From Arthrobacter globiformis (lineage in GTDB: Bacteria > Actinomycetota > Actinomycetes > Actinomycetales > Micrococcaceae): a DNA stretch of 64,000 nt. The notes under the pieces were generated by a model. It was not told the origin of the DNA, did not search any database, and worked only from the letters and a program-made list of their open reading frames with translations. Below, piece after piece: positions 17,380 through 25,512 of the stretch. A program made the translations under genes and the position numbers. Within the stretch, counting starts at the first letter, position 1. Each line of letters begins with the position of its first letter. The DNA lies in the NCBI RefSeq assembly GCF_030817195.1, contig NZ_JAUSYZ010000001.1:2294001-2358000 (forward strand). The letters are read 5' to 3'.

Positions 17380-17520
17380 CGTGCGTCCAACCCCTCAAGA
17401 AGGACACCGTCCATCTAAGAGTGAGCGGTGCGGACCGCAAAGTCCACTCCGCATCTGGGATCGCTAATCCTAATATGTGGTGAGCTTGAACAAATTGCCT
17501 TTCCAACCTATCCTTCCAGT

Positions 17521-18597
17521 ATGACCTACATCACAGCCGGCCCTTCGAATGGCGGTCCTATCCGCACAGGCGTCGTCGGATACGGGCTTGCAGGTAAAGT
17601 CTTTCATTGCCCGTTCATTGAAGCTAGCCCCGAATTCTCGCTGGATTTCATTGCAACAAATGACCCCGAACGCAGACGCCAGGCGAGCCGTGACTACCCT
17701 CGTGCCGCCATTGTTGCTGATGCCAACGAACTCCTGAAGCATGCGGCCGACCTGGATCTCGTGGTGTTGGCCAGTCCTCCCGGCGCTCACCTCGAGCAAG
17801 GGTCGGCTTTCCTCGACCAAGGTGTGGGAGTGGTCGTGGACAAGCCCTTCGCCGCTTCGGTGGCTGAGGCGGAGGAACTGATCAGTAAAGCGGAGGAAGT
17901 GCAACGGCCCCTGGCGGTGTTTCAGAACCGCCGCTGGGACGGCGACTTCCTCACCGTGAAGAAGATCCTCGCCGCAGGTGAGCTGGGTGAGGTGTACCAG
18001 TTCGAATCCAGCTTTGAACACTGGGCGCCAAAGACCGAGTCCAGGTGGCAGGACGTCACGCCTGCAGCCCTGGGCGGCGGGGTGGCCTATGACCTGGGAA
18101 GCCACCTGATCGATCAGGCCCTGGTCCTTTTCGGGCCGGTGTCCGCCGTACGGGCAGACCTTCGAACCGTCCGGGAAGGCGGCGGAAATGACGATGCCAG
18201 CTACATCGAATTAACCCATGAATCCGGGGTGCGCTCCCGCTTGTGGATGAGCAGGGTCGGCGCCCAGCCCGGTCCCCGGTTCCGTGTTCTCGGCACAGCA
18301 GGAGCGTACGTTTCCTACGGCTTGGACGGCCAGGAACCCGCTTTGGCCGCCGGCATCCTGCCCACTGATGAACGTTACGGAACGGAGCCCGCAGAGACAT
18401 GGGGAACGCTGGGTGTCTCCGCCCCCGGATATCCGGCACCCTCAAAGGTTCCCACCGAACGGGGCAATTACCCGGCCTTCTACCGGGGGGTCGCTGCTGC
18501 CGTGCAGGGGACAGGGCCCGTACCGGTCGAACCGCATGAGGCCCTCGAAGTCGTCAAGATCCTGGAACGCATCCACAGCGAGCCGCAGCAGCCCTGA
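17521..18597 (+). CDS. Gfo/Idh/MocA family oxidoreductase
   Basis: The 358-residue protein starts with a Rossmann motif (GVVGYGLAGKVFHCPFI) and has the family's DKPFAASVAEAEELI segment and a catalytic Lys there, plus GGGVAYDLGSHLIDQAL in the C-terminal domain. Members oxidise or reduce sugar hydroxyls with NAD(P). The ATG at 17521 is the natural start of the Rossmann domain. It opens the rightward xyl operon, 136 bases before xylA, and is divergent from the ROK gene. Substrate specificity cannot be read from sequence. Confidence 0.9.
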   Translation: MTYITAGPSNGGPIRTGVVGYGLAGKVFHCPFIEASPEFSLDFIATNDPERRRQASRDYPRAAIVADANELLKHAADLDLVVLASPPGAHLEQGSAFLDQGVGVVVDKPFAASVAEAEELISKAEEVQRPLAVFQNRRWDGDFLTVKKILAAGELGEVYQFESSFEHWAPKTESRWQDVTPAALGGGVAYDLGSHLIDQALVLFGPVSAVRADLRTVREGGGNDDASYIELTHESGVRSRLWMSRVGAQPGPRFRVLGTAGAYVSYGLDGQEPALAAGILPTDERYGTEPAETWGTLGVSAPGYPAPSKVPTERGNYPAFYRGVAAAVQGTGPVPVEPHEALEVVKILERIHSEPQQP

Positions 18598-18733
18598 AAC
18601 GCAGCCGCCCACGGCCGCCCGCCTCTGGCGGCGGCGCCAAAGACCGTCACGGTGCCGGGGCCCAGGACCCGTCGCCGACTCTTCGCCCATGCGAAAAACA
18701 CTCAACACCAACTAGCCCAAAGAGGTGCTAATC

Positions 18734-19921
18734 ATGGCAGTACAACCAACCCCCGAGGACCGTTTCACCTTCGGCCTGTGGACCGTCGGCTGGACGGGGG
18801 GAGACCCGTTCGGCGTTCCCACCCGGGCAGCGCTCGACCCGCTGGAAGCCGTGCGCAAACTCGCAGAGATCGGCGCCTACGGCATCACCTTCCATGACAA
18901 CGACCTCATACCGTTCGAGGCCACCGCCGCGGAACGCGAGCTCATCCTGAAGAACTTCAAAGCAGCCCTCACCGAAACGGGACTCAAGGTCCCCATGGTC
19001 ACCACGAACTTGTTCAGCCACCCCGTCTTCAAGGACGGGGGATTCACGTCCAACGATCGCTCGGTCCGCCGCTACGCGCTGGCGAAGGTCCTGACGAATA
19101 TCGACCTGGCCGCCGAATTGGGCGCCGAAACGTTCGTCATGTGGGGCGGCCGCGAAGGCAGCGAATACGACGGATCCAAGGACCTCTCGGCTGCCCTTGA
19201 CCGGATGAAGGAAGGCGTCGACACGGCAGCTGGTTACATCAAAGAAAAGGGATACGGCCTCAGGATCGCCCTCGAGCCCAAGCCGAACGAACCCCGCGGC
19301 GACATCTTCCTTCCCACTGTCGGCCATGGCCTAGCCTTCATCGCCCAGCTCGAACATGGCGACATCGTAGGGCTGAATCCGGAAACTGGGCACGAGCAGA
19401 TGGCAGGTCTGAACTTCACCCACGGCATCGCCCAGGCGCTGTGGGCTGGAAAGCTCTTCCACATCGACCTCAACGGCCAGCGCGGCATCAAGTACGACCA
19501 GGACCTGGTGTTCGGCCACGGTGACCTCACCAGCGCATTCTTCACAGTCGACCTGCTCGAGAACGGCTTCCCTAACGAGGGACCGCGGTACGAAGGTCCG
19601 CGGCACTTCGACTACAAGCCCTCACGCACGGACGGATATGACGGAGTTTGGGATTCAGCCAAAGCCAACATGTCCATGTACCTGATGCTGAAGGAGCGCG
19701 CCCTGGCATTCAGGGCAGACCCCGAAGTGCAGGAAGCACTCCGAACGTCCGGCGTCTTCGAACTCGGTGAGCCAACGCTCTCAGCAGGGGAAACCCCCGC
19801 TGAGCTGCTCGCGGACCGCTCGGCGTTCACAGAGTTTGATGCCGGAAAGGCCGCGGAGCGCTCGTTCGCCTTCATCCGGCTCAACCAGCTGGCCATGGAG
19901 CACCTGATGGGTGCGCGATAG
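18734..19921 (+). CDS. xylA: Xylose isomerase
   Basis: The 395-residue protein is a class I xylose isomerase of the actinobacterial size. Active-site residues are visible: H54 and D57 (TFHDND), the metal ligands in EPKPNEPRGD, ETGHEQMAG and FHIDLNGQ, and KYDQDLVFG and HFDYKPSR. It converts D-xylose to D-xylulose with divalent metal and also accepts glucose. AGAGG lies upstream of the ATG at 18734. It is followed by xylulokinase, and a strong hairpin separates the two. Confidence 0.97.
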   Translation: MAVQPTPEDRFTFGLWTVGWTGGDPFGVPTRAALDPLEAVRKLAEIGAYGITFHDNDLIPFEATAAERELILKNFKAALTETGLKVPMVTTNLFSHPVFKDGGFTSNDRSVRRYALAKVLTNIDLAAELGAETFVMWGGREGSEYDGSKDLSAALDRMKEGVDTAAGYIKEKGYGLRIALEPKPNEPRGDIFLPTVGHGLAFIAQLEHGDIVGLNPETGHEQMAGLNFTHGIAQALWAGKLFHIDLNGQRGIKYDQDLVFGHGDLTSAFFTVDLLENGFPNEGPRYEGPRHFDYKPSRTDGYDGVWDSAKANMSMYLMLKERALAFRADPEVQEALRTSGVFELGEPTLSAGETPAELLADRSAFTEFDAGKAAERSFAFIRLNQLAMEHLMGAR

Positions 19922-19935
19922 CCACGGATCCCCTC

Positions 19936-19966
19936 GCCGCCGGGCACGGGATCCGTGCCCGGCGGC
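19936..19966 (+). promoter_or_regulatory. 14-bp intercistronic hairpin between xylA and xylB
   Basis: GCCGCCGGGCACGG (19936-19949) pairs perfectly with CCGTGCCCGGCGGC (19953-19966) over a three-base loop. No T run follows, so it is more likely an RNA-stabilising or attenuating element than a full terminator. It begins 15 bases after the xylA stop and ends 28 bases before xylB. Confidence 0.7.
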
Positions 19967-19994
19967 AAACACCACAAGCAGAGGAGATCAGCCA

Positions 19995-21407
19995 ATGCCC
20001 CTGGTAGCCGGTGTGGACAGCTCCACCCAGTCCTGCAAGGTGGTCATCCGCGATGCGCGCAGCGGTGCCCTGGTTCGCCGAGGTTCAGCCCGGCACCCGG
20101 AGGGGACCGAGGTCGACCCCGAAGTCTGGTGGTCCGCCCTTCAAAAAGCCATCAGAGCCAGCGGAGGTCTTGATGACGTCGCAGCCGTTTCGGTGGCCGG
20201 ACAGCAACACGGCATGGTCTGCCTCGACGCCGACGGACAAGTCATCCGGCCTGCGCTCCTATGGAACGACACCCGGTCGGCCAGCGCGGCTCAGGCACTC
20301 ATAACGGAAGCAGGACCAGATGGGGCCAGCTACTGGGCGACGGACATCGGGACCGTTCCTGTTGCCTCTCTCACCGCGACAAAGCTGCGTTGGCTTGCTG
20401 AAAACGAACCGGACAACGCCAGTCGCACCGCAGCTGTCTGCCTGCCCCACGACTGGCTGAGCTGGCGGTTGGCCGGCTACGGGCCAGGCTCTGGCGCTGC
20501 CGGCCTCGATGCCCTCCGTACCGACCGTTCCGACGCATCAGGCACAGGCTACTGGTCTCCCTCAGCCGGGAGTTACCTGCCCGAGGTACTGGAACGGACG
20601 CTCGGCCACGTGCCCGTCCTCCCCAAGGTACTCGGTCACCTGCAGGCAGAGCACAAAACGCCATCCGGCGCGCTCATCGGCCCCGGGGCCGGGGATAACG
20701 CAGGAGCGGCCCTCGGCGTGAATGCCGGAATTGGCGATGTCATTGTCTCAGTAGGCACGTCCGGCACCGTGTTCGCCGTGTCGGCCACTCCGACAGCAGA
20801 CCCCGCGGGTCTGGTGGCTGGCTTCGCCGACGCCACCGGGAACTTCCTTCCCCTGGTGTGCACGCTGAACGCCTCAAGAATCCTCGATGCAACGACGAGG
20901 ATCCTTTCCGTTGATTTACCGGAACTGTCTGAACTGGCGCTGGCTGCGCCCGTGGGCGCAGGAGGGCTTGTGCTTGTTCCATATTTCGAGGGTGAACGGA
21001 CGCCGAACCTCCCGAACGCCACCGGTTCCCTCCACGGAATCACCCTCGCCAATTTCAACCCACCCAGCCTCGCCCGTGCATCCTTTGAAGGCATCGCTTG
21101 CTCCCTTGCCGACGGACTCGCCGCCCTTACCGCTATGGGGGTCACAGTGCAGCGCATCATCCTCATCGGTGGCGCTGCGCGCTCTGAAGCGCTGCAACAA
21201 GTCACCGCGGGCGTCTTTGGGATGCCCGTCGCAATTCCCGAACCCGGCGAATATGTCGCCGACGGAGCAGCGCGACAAGCCGCCGGAGTACTCCTTGGAA
21301 AATTTCCCGACTGGTCACTCGGCGCGGCCAAGAAGATCACCACCGAAGCGACGCCGGAAGTACTCAAACGCTACCGGGCGGCTGCCAACCTTGCCGCCAT
21401 TGCCTGA
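19995..21407 (+). CDS. xylB: Xylulokinase
   Basis: The 470-residue protein belongs to the FGGY kinase family: VAGVDSSTQSCKVVI at the N-terminus, SVAGQQHGMV, the catalytic Asp in GPGAGDNAGAALG, IVSVGTSGTVFA, and the ATP-binding LIGGAARSEALQQ. It phosphorylates D-xylulose to xylulose 5-phosphate, which feeds the pentose phosphate pathway. The ATG at 19995 follows GAGGAG. It is directly downstream of xylA and completes the isomerase branch. Confidence 0.95.
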   Translation: MPLVAGVDSSTQSCKVVIRDARSGALVRRGSARHPEGTEVDPEVWWSALQKAIRASGGLDDVAAVSVAGQQHGMVCLDADGQVIRPALLWNDTRSASAAQALITEAGPDGASYWATDIGTVPVASLTATKLRWLAENEPDNASRTAAVCLPHDWLSWRLAGYGPGSGAAGLDALRTDRSDASGTGYWSPSAGSYLPEVLERTLGHVPVLPKVLGHLQAEHKTPSGALIGPGAGDNAGAALGVNAGIGDVIVSVGTSGTVFAVSATPTADPAGLVAGFADATGNFLPLVCTLNASRILDATTRILSVDLPELSELALAAPVGAGGLVLVPYFEGERTPNLPNATGSLHGITLANFNPPSLARASFEGIACSLADGLAALTAMGVTVQRIILIGGAARSEALQQVTAGVFGMPVAIPEPGEYVADGAARQAAGVLLGKFPDWSLGAAKKITTEATPEVLKRYRAAANLAAIA

Positions 21408-21421
21408 GCAACACGACTCAC

Positions 21422-21905
21422 TCATTCTCCGTGCGGGGCCCCTGACCGGCTTCTTGGCTGGTCGCCGCCTAGCCTCTGGACCCGATTGAGAAAGTGACCG
21501 GTGCGGTTTTGGAGGCCCATAATCTGGCGGAGGACGACGGCCGCCGGGCCCGGGTTGATCTCATTGGCCGGAGGTTCCTTTCGCACGTTCTCGCAGCACA
21601 GAAAGTCGGCGCAGATTAACGTGCCAACGGTGTTTCCGTCACGACCGGACGGGCCAGCGCGCTTGGCCACCCAAAGGAGCACATCCTCCTGGAGAACACA
21701 TCCCGGCACAACTCACAGAGCACTGAGCGGTTCTTCTTGGCACCGCCCTCGGGCGCGCGGAGCATTATCCCGGTCACGTCTTGGGGCCCGGGCACTACCA
21801 AATACCCCCGAAGCGGCATCTTCTCGTCGCGCCAGCCCAGGAGGTCCAGGCTGTCCCATGCCCGGGAATCGAGGTCTTTGGGCAGGGTGAGCCTTGCGGC
21901 CGACG
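21422..21905 (-). pseudogene. FBP/FusB-type treble-clef protein, frameshifted
   Basis: Reading leftward from about 21905, one frame encodes LDSRAWDSLDLLGWRDEKMP and RGYLVVPGPQDVTGIMLRAP, then VLCELCRDVFS. After a one-base loss near 21690 the protein continues in another frame: EDVLLWVAKRAG, DGNTVGTLICADFLC. Joined, this is the elongation-factor-G-binding FBP domain with its CxxC and C...C zinc ligands. The usual start (LTEEQIRASFVNASR) is also missing, so both ends and the middle are damaged. The FBP family acts on ribosome-bound EF-G; this copy should be inactive. Confidence 0.75.
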
Positions 21906-22184
21906 AACGGGTTGCCGCCGGCGCGGTTCGGCTCGCAACCTACTGCCGCGACCTGGAAACAGTACGCACGAACGGCCGAAGGCCGGACCCAGTGGCGGTC
22001 CGGGCCGAATTGTCCGGGGTGTCCGCCACGTTATCCGGGATGCCTCCCGGCCCGGGCATTTTCCACCCCAACACCAAGGTTCTCAGCCCTGAACCGGCAG
22101 CACGCTTCGCGAAGTTCCTGAAGCGGAGCACGATCCAACATGAAGGGGACCACCATAAGGAGCCGGAAGGCCTCGAGGGTTTGC
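21906..22184. other. Intergenic region upstream of the FBP remnant
   Basis: About 280 bases upstream of the FBP pseudogene and downstream of the cupredoxin gene. No family-like frame is seen; the lost FBP start probably lay here. Confidence 0.4.
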
Positions 22185-23144
22185 TCAGGAGCGGACTTCC
22201 ACTTCGCCGATCATGCCCATGTAGTCGTGGAGCGCGCAGATGTAAGCGAACTCGCCGGCCTTGTTGAACGTGACCGTGAACTTGGTGCCCGGTTCCATCA
22301 GGCCAGAGCTGAGGTTCCCGCCCGTGAAGTTTTTGGGATTGCCGACGGGGGCGAAGATGTTCGCAGGCTCGTGGCCGAAGGTGACGGTGTGAGGCGCACC
22401 CATTCCGGCGTTCCGGAACGTCACGGTGTCACCGACATGGACAACAATCTCGTGATGGACAAACCGCATCAGCATCGCGGTTTCGTTGTCTGTTCCGGCG
22501 ATCACCTGGTGGTTGCTGGCTTGGTCGCGGGCTGCTTCCCATTGCTCCTCGCCGTCCCGCACAATCTTCCGTTCCTGCTTCCTGGTTTGGTGGTCGTACT
22601 GGTCCTGGCTGTACGGGTAGTCAGTACCGGCTGCCCTGACATGCACGGTTCCCTTCATCGCCGTGCCGTGGACCACGCAGTAGTAGGTGAAGGTCCCGGT
22701 GTGTGTGAACTTCAGGGCGTAATCCTCCACCGCTTTAAAGCCAGTGTTGGAGACGTTGGCCATGATTCCTGAGTTGTAGTACGAGTGGCCGTCATAGGCG
22801 CTGCTGCCCTGCCGACTCAGCTGTTTCGGATTAAACGGGTTGAACGGCTGGAGCTTCTGGCCGCGAGCCAGGAAGGTCACGGTATGGATTTCTGCGGAGT
22901 TGGCCTCCCACGTGATCGTGTCCCCGGTGTTGATGTAGATGTTGGACGGGAGGAAGGACATGCCCTGGATGGCCTGGTCCGGTGATTCCGAGCCGACCTG
23001 AATGGTCCAGCTCTCGGGCGATGATTCCTCATCGCCGGCCACGGCGAAGCTACTGAGGGACAGCGGCAGGACCAGCGCCGCCACGGACGCAACGAGCCCG
23101 CGGACCAGGCGCGTCATTGGATGGGTAGTTAATGGGGAAGTCAT
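22185..23144 (-). CDS. Secreted protein with two cupredoxin domains
   Basis: The 319-residue protein has a signal peptide (basic start, hydrophobic LVASVAALVLPLSLSSFAVA), then two blue-copper folds. Domain 1 contains HTVTFLARG and a closing loop YYCVVHGTAMKG; domain 2 contains HTVTFGHEP and YICALHDYMG. Both loops keep the H...C-xx-H-x4-M order of type 1 copper ligands. Between them is a charged linker (SQDQYDHQTRKQERKI). It probably binds copper outside the cell as an electron carrier or in copper handling. The ATG at 23144 is preferred over 23153 because GAAGG is better spaced. Confidence 0.85.
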   Translation of the reverse strand: MTSPLTTHPMTRLVRGLVASVAALVLPLSLSSFAVAGDEESSPESWTIQVGSESPDQAIQGMSFLPSNIYINTGDTITWEANSAEIHTVTFLARGQKLQPFNPFNPKQLSRQGSSAYDGHSYYNSGIMANVSNTGFKAVEDYALKFTHTGTFTYYCVVHGTAMKGTVHVRAAGTDYPYSQDQYDHQTRKQERKIVRDGEEQWEAARDQASNHQVIAGTDNETAMLMRFVHHEIVVHVGDTVTFRNAGMGAPHTVTFGHEPANIFAPVGNPKNFTGGNLSSGLMEPGTKFTVTFNKAGEFAYICALHDYMGMIGEVEVRS

Positions 23145-23153
23145 GTGACTCAT

Positions 23154-24045
23154 GCCTTCTACTCTGTGCGGGGGACCGCAGGCGGTCGGGACGAATTTCC
23201 GGCGTCCGGAGCCCGGATGCCGGAGTGATGCCCGCGCGGCGAGAGTCCGTCGAGACCCTTCTGCTGTCCGCTGTAGCCCAGCCCAGAGAAGGAAGAAGGC
23301 GCCGGAACCGGGACCCGCCTCAGACGGGCGACGAAAACACTCTTTCGGTCCTCGGACGAATAAGGGGTGGTTCTGTGAGCCGGCAGAAACCTGATTCATA
23401 ACCGATGCATTCAGACCAAGGCCCGATCGGTTCGACACTTCAAACGCAGTTCTCATACTGCTCCACGGGCCCAGAATTGTCGAGATCCCGTTGTAACTCA
23501 CAGAGGCCTCCCATGTGACCGGTACTCAAAGAATCGTTGAGAATGCCCGCCTGGTTGCGCGCCGACATCATGCCGGCGTCAGCACTACCAGCCGCTGCTC
23601 CCGCCGGCGACCGCAGAAGCGCGCTAGCGACCTCTGCTCGATTGGTCATCCCCCTGCGGTTAAGCAACAAGAGAAGTCACCAGACAATCCGCGATTCCCG
23701 CGTCTACTAACGCACTGGCCGAATGCCGAATGCCGATAACCGGCCTTTCGTCAAGCTATTGTCCGCGGCGGGGGAGGTCACGCCGTCTTTCCCGTAAGGC
23801 AGCGGGCCTGAAGGGGCGGGTTTGTGTTGAAGAATCCGAGATCGCGGTTGGACAGGACTGGATCCCAGCGGCTCGCGTGGAGCGGTCGACTACGCCGTGG
23901 GCAGTGGGGCAGACCGCTTTATCCAGGTTCCGCTTTTGACCAATCTGTTGCCCGCGCCGGCACTGACACATAGGCTCAACATGTGAGTGGCGGGGACGGC
24001 AATCCGACAAGCGGATCCGGCCCGCGAGCCGTGAAGGAAAAAAGC
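23154..24045. other. Long intergenic region with a palindromic repeat
   Basis: Nearly 900 bases separate the cupredoxin gene from cspA. One palindrome copy (23729-23754) lies here. A 69-codon leftward frame at 23440-23649 (MTNRAEVASALL...) is open but resembles no family. The last 90 bases should hold the cspA promoter and leader. Confidence 0.45.
23729..23754. repeat. GCCGATAACCGGC palindromic element, copy 1
   Basis: AATGCCGATAACCGGCC followed by TTTCGTCAA. The same core plus TTTCGTCA tail occurs at 24603-24630 and 35299-35325, so this is a dispersed element. This copy has one mismatch in the outer arm. Confidence 0.65.
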
Positions 24046-24249
24046 ATGGCAACAGGTACGGTCAAGTGGTTCAACGCCGAAAAGGGCTTCGGATTCATTG
24101 CCCCCGACGACGGAAGCGCTGACGTGTTCGCACACTTTTCAGCAATCGCATCCAGCGGTTACCGCTCCCTGGACGAGAACCAGAAGGTTCAGTTCGACGT
24201 CACCCAGGGCCCTAAGGGTCCGCAGGCGGAGAACATCCAGCCGCTCTAA
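24046..24249 (+). CDS. cspA: Cold shock protein, CspA family
   Basis: The 67-residue protein is a full-length cold shock domain with both RNA-binding motifs: KGFGFIAPDD (RNP1) and DVFAHFSAI (RNP2), after the universal GTVKWFNAEKG start. It binds single-stranded RNA and DNA and prevents structure formation in mRNA. GAAGGA lies upstream of the ATG. The gene is monocistronic: it has its own long leader and is closed by a strong terminator 12 bases after the stop. Confidence 0.96.
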   Translation: MATGTVKWFNAEKGFGFIAPDDGSADVFAHFSAIASSGYRSLDENQKVQFDVTQGPKGPQAENIQPL

Positions 24250-24260
24250 GTGGTTCTCAG

Positions 24261-24298
24261 GAAGCTGGCCGGCTGCAAACCGGCCAGCTTCTCTGTTT
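24261..24298 (+). terminator. Terminator of cspA
   Basis: GAAGCTGGCCGG (24261-24272) pairs perfectly with CCGGCCAGCTTC (24280-24291) around a seven-base loop, and TCTGTTTT follows. This is a 12-bp stem rho-independent terminator. Confidence 0.9.
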
Positions 24299-24672
24299 TC
24301 ACCCAGCCCCGTTGCCGCACGCATCGCGGCACGACCACAACGGAGGCCCGCCAGCCAAAAGGCAACCGTTCTGAATGTCCAACAATTCCATAACAGCAGC
24401 AGCGGGTCTGGCACCCATAGCCGGCGCATCCAGAACCACTGTCGTCCCTACTTCGTGAATTCGGACTCCGTGCCTGCCTCGGCGGAATAGCACAGGACAG
24501 CGAAATCCTCTACAAGGTTCAGTAACCGCTTCGAGCCCTTCAACGGCTCACACGTTTCGGCTTCGTGCACGGCCCAGAGCCCCTACCCCTGAGTGATTTT
24601 GGAACGCCGATAACCGGCGTTTTCGTCAATACCCAATCGCTCCTCCGGGCGGGGTCTGGCGTAACCTCAAGG
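24299..24672. other. Intergenic region holding the second palindromic element
   Basis: Between the cspA terminator and the end of the first DUF202 gene I see only the palindrome at 24603-24630; no protein-like frame. Confidence 0.5.
24603..24630. repeat. GCCGATAACCGGC palindromic element, copy 2
   Basis: AACGCCGATAACCGGCGTT with the conserved TTTCGTCA tail. The arms AACGCCG/CGGCGTT pair exactly. It lies just beyond the 3' end of the leftward DUF202 gene, so it could also help end that transcript. Confidence 0.7.
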
Positions 24673-25020
24673 TCATTGCTCGAGAGGGATGAGCAGGACG
24701 GTGCAGATTCCCAGGGCGGCAAGGATGATGACGCTGGCCGCGACGGCGGCGGTCGAAGCGACGTCCGCTGTAATTGCTTCACCTTTGATGCCGTTGATGG
24801 CGCGGTGAAATCTCCGCTTGCGGGTGAGGTTGATAGCCAGGGCCGTAACGATGGCGGCCGCTACGAGCGTTGCCGTGAACCAGCCATGGTCGGGCATCCA
24901 GCGAAGGAAGATGGCGGCTGCGACCGTTAGGGACAGGGTGGTGCGTCCCCAGGCCATGTCTGTGCGTTCAGGCTGGAGTCCGGGGTCGCCATGGATTGGT
25001 GTATCAGGTGGTGGAGACAT
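24673..25020 (-). CDS. DUF202 membrane protein 1
   Basis: A 115-residue protein with the DUF202 N-terminal motif (QPERTDMAWGRTTLSL) and three hydrophobic segments. DUF202 proteins are small inner-membrane proteins of unknown function (YidH/YidG type). It follows a second DUF202 gene by three bases, so the two are cotranscribed and may form a heteromer. No catalytic motif is visible. Confidence 0.88.
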   Translation of the reverse strand: MSPPPDTPIHGDPGLQPERTDMAWGRTTLSLTVAAAIFLRWMPDHGWFTATLVAAAIVTALAINLTRKRRFHRAINGIKGEAITADVASTAAVAASVIILAALGICTVLLIPLEQ

Positions 25021-25023
25021 GGA

Positions 25024-25422
25024 TCAAACGGGGCGCACGAGGACGAAGACCGTCATGATGGCGGCGACGAGGCCGCCGACGATTGCCAGGACCGGGGCAA
25101 TCCAAGGCAGTGGAAGCGGGTCCTTGCGGCGCATGGAGCGTTCGACATTCAGCCAGCGGAAGAACGAGCCCCCGCCGATGAGGAGCGCGAGAACGAGGAG
25201 CAGAACGGCGACCGTTTTGCGCAGTCCGGGGCCGAATAGATCGGCCATGAAGGCTTCGACGGCGACACCACCGGCGAGCAGTGACAAGGAGGTGCGGATC
25301 CACGCCAGGAATGTGCGTTCATTGGCCAAGGTAAAGCGCGGGTCCGGTTCGGTGCCGCCGCCCAGGATCCGGCTGGAGAGTCCGGTTCTTTCACCGCCGC
25401 TGCGGGCATCTAAATTCTCCAT
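25024..25422 (-). CDS. DUF202 membrane protein 2
   Basis: This 132-residue protein has the same family signature, PDPRFTLANERTFLAWIRTSLSLLAGGVA, and three hydrophobic segments ending in IAPVLAIVGGLVAAIMTVFV. It heads the two-gene unit. An excess of residues before the first segment (about 35, Gly/Ser/Arg-rich) faces the cytoplasm by the positive-inside rule. Function unknown. Confidence 0.9.
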   Translation of the reverse strand: MENLDARSGGERTGLSSRILGGGTEPDPRFTLANERTFLAWIRTSLSLLAGGVAVEAFMADLFGPGLRKTVAVLLLVLALLIGGGSFFRWLNVERSMRRKDPLPLPWIAPVLAIVGGLVAAIMTVFVLVRPV

Positions 25423-25463
25423 GGGCGGTTCCTTCCACGTTCATCGTTCGTCAGCGCAGGCGA

Positions 25464-25492
25464 GTGCGGAGGTCGCGTTGCGACCTCCGCAC
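25464..25492 (-). terminator. 13-bp hairpin after the MFS operon
   Basis: GTGCGGAGGTCGC and its exact complement are separated by three bases. It lies 20 bases beyond the stop of the leftward MFS gene. There is no clear T run on the leftward side, so it may be a mRNA 3'-end stabiliser or a Rho-assisted stop. Confidence 0.65.
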
Positions 25493-25512
25493 CGAGTTCC
25501 TGGGGTGTTGTT

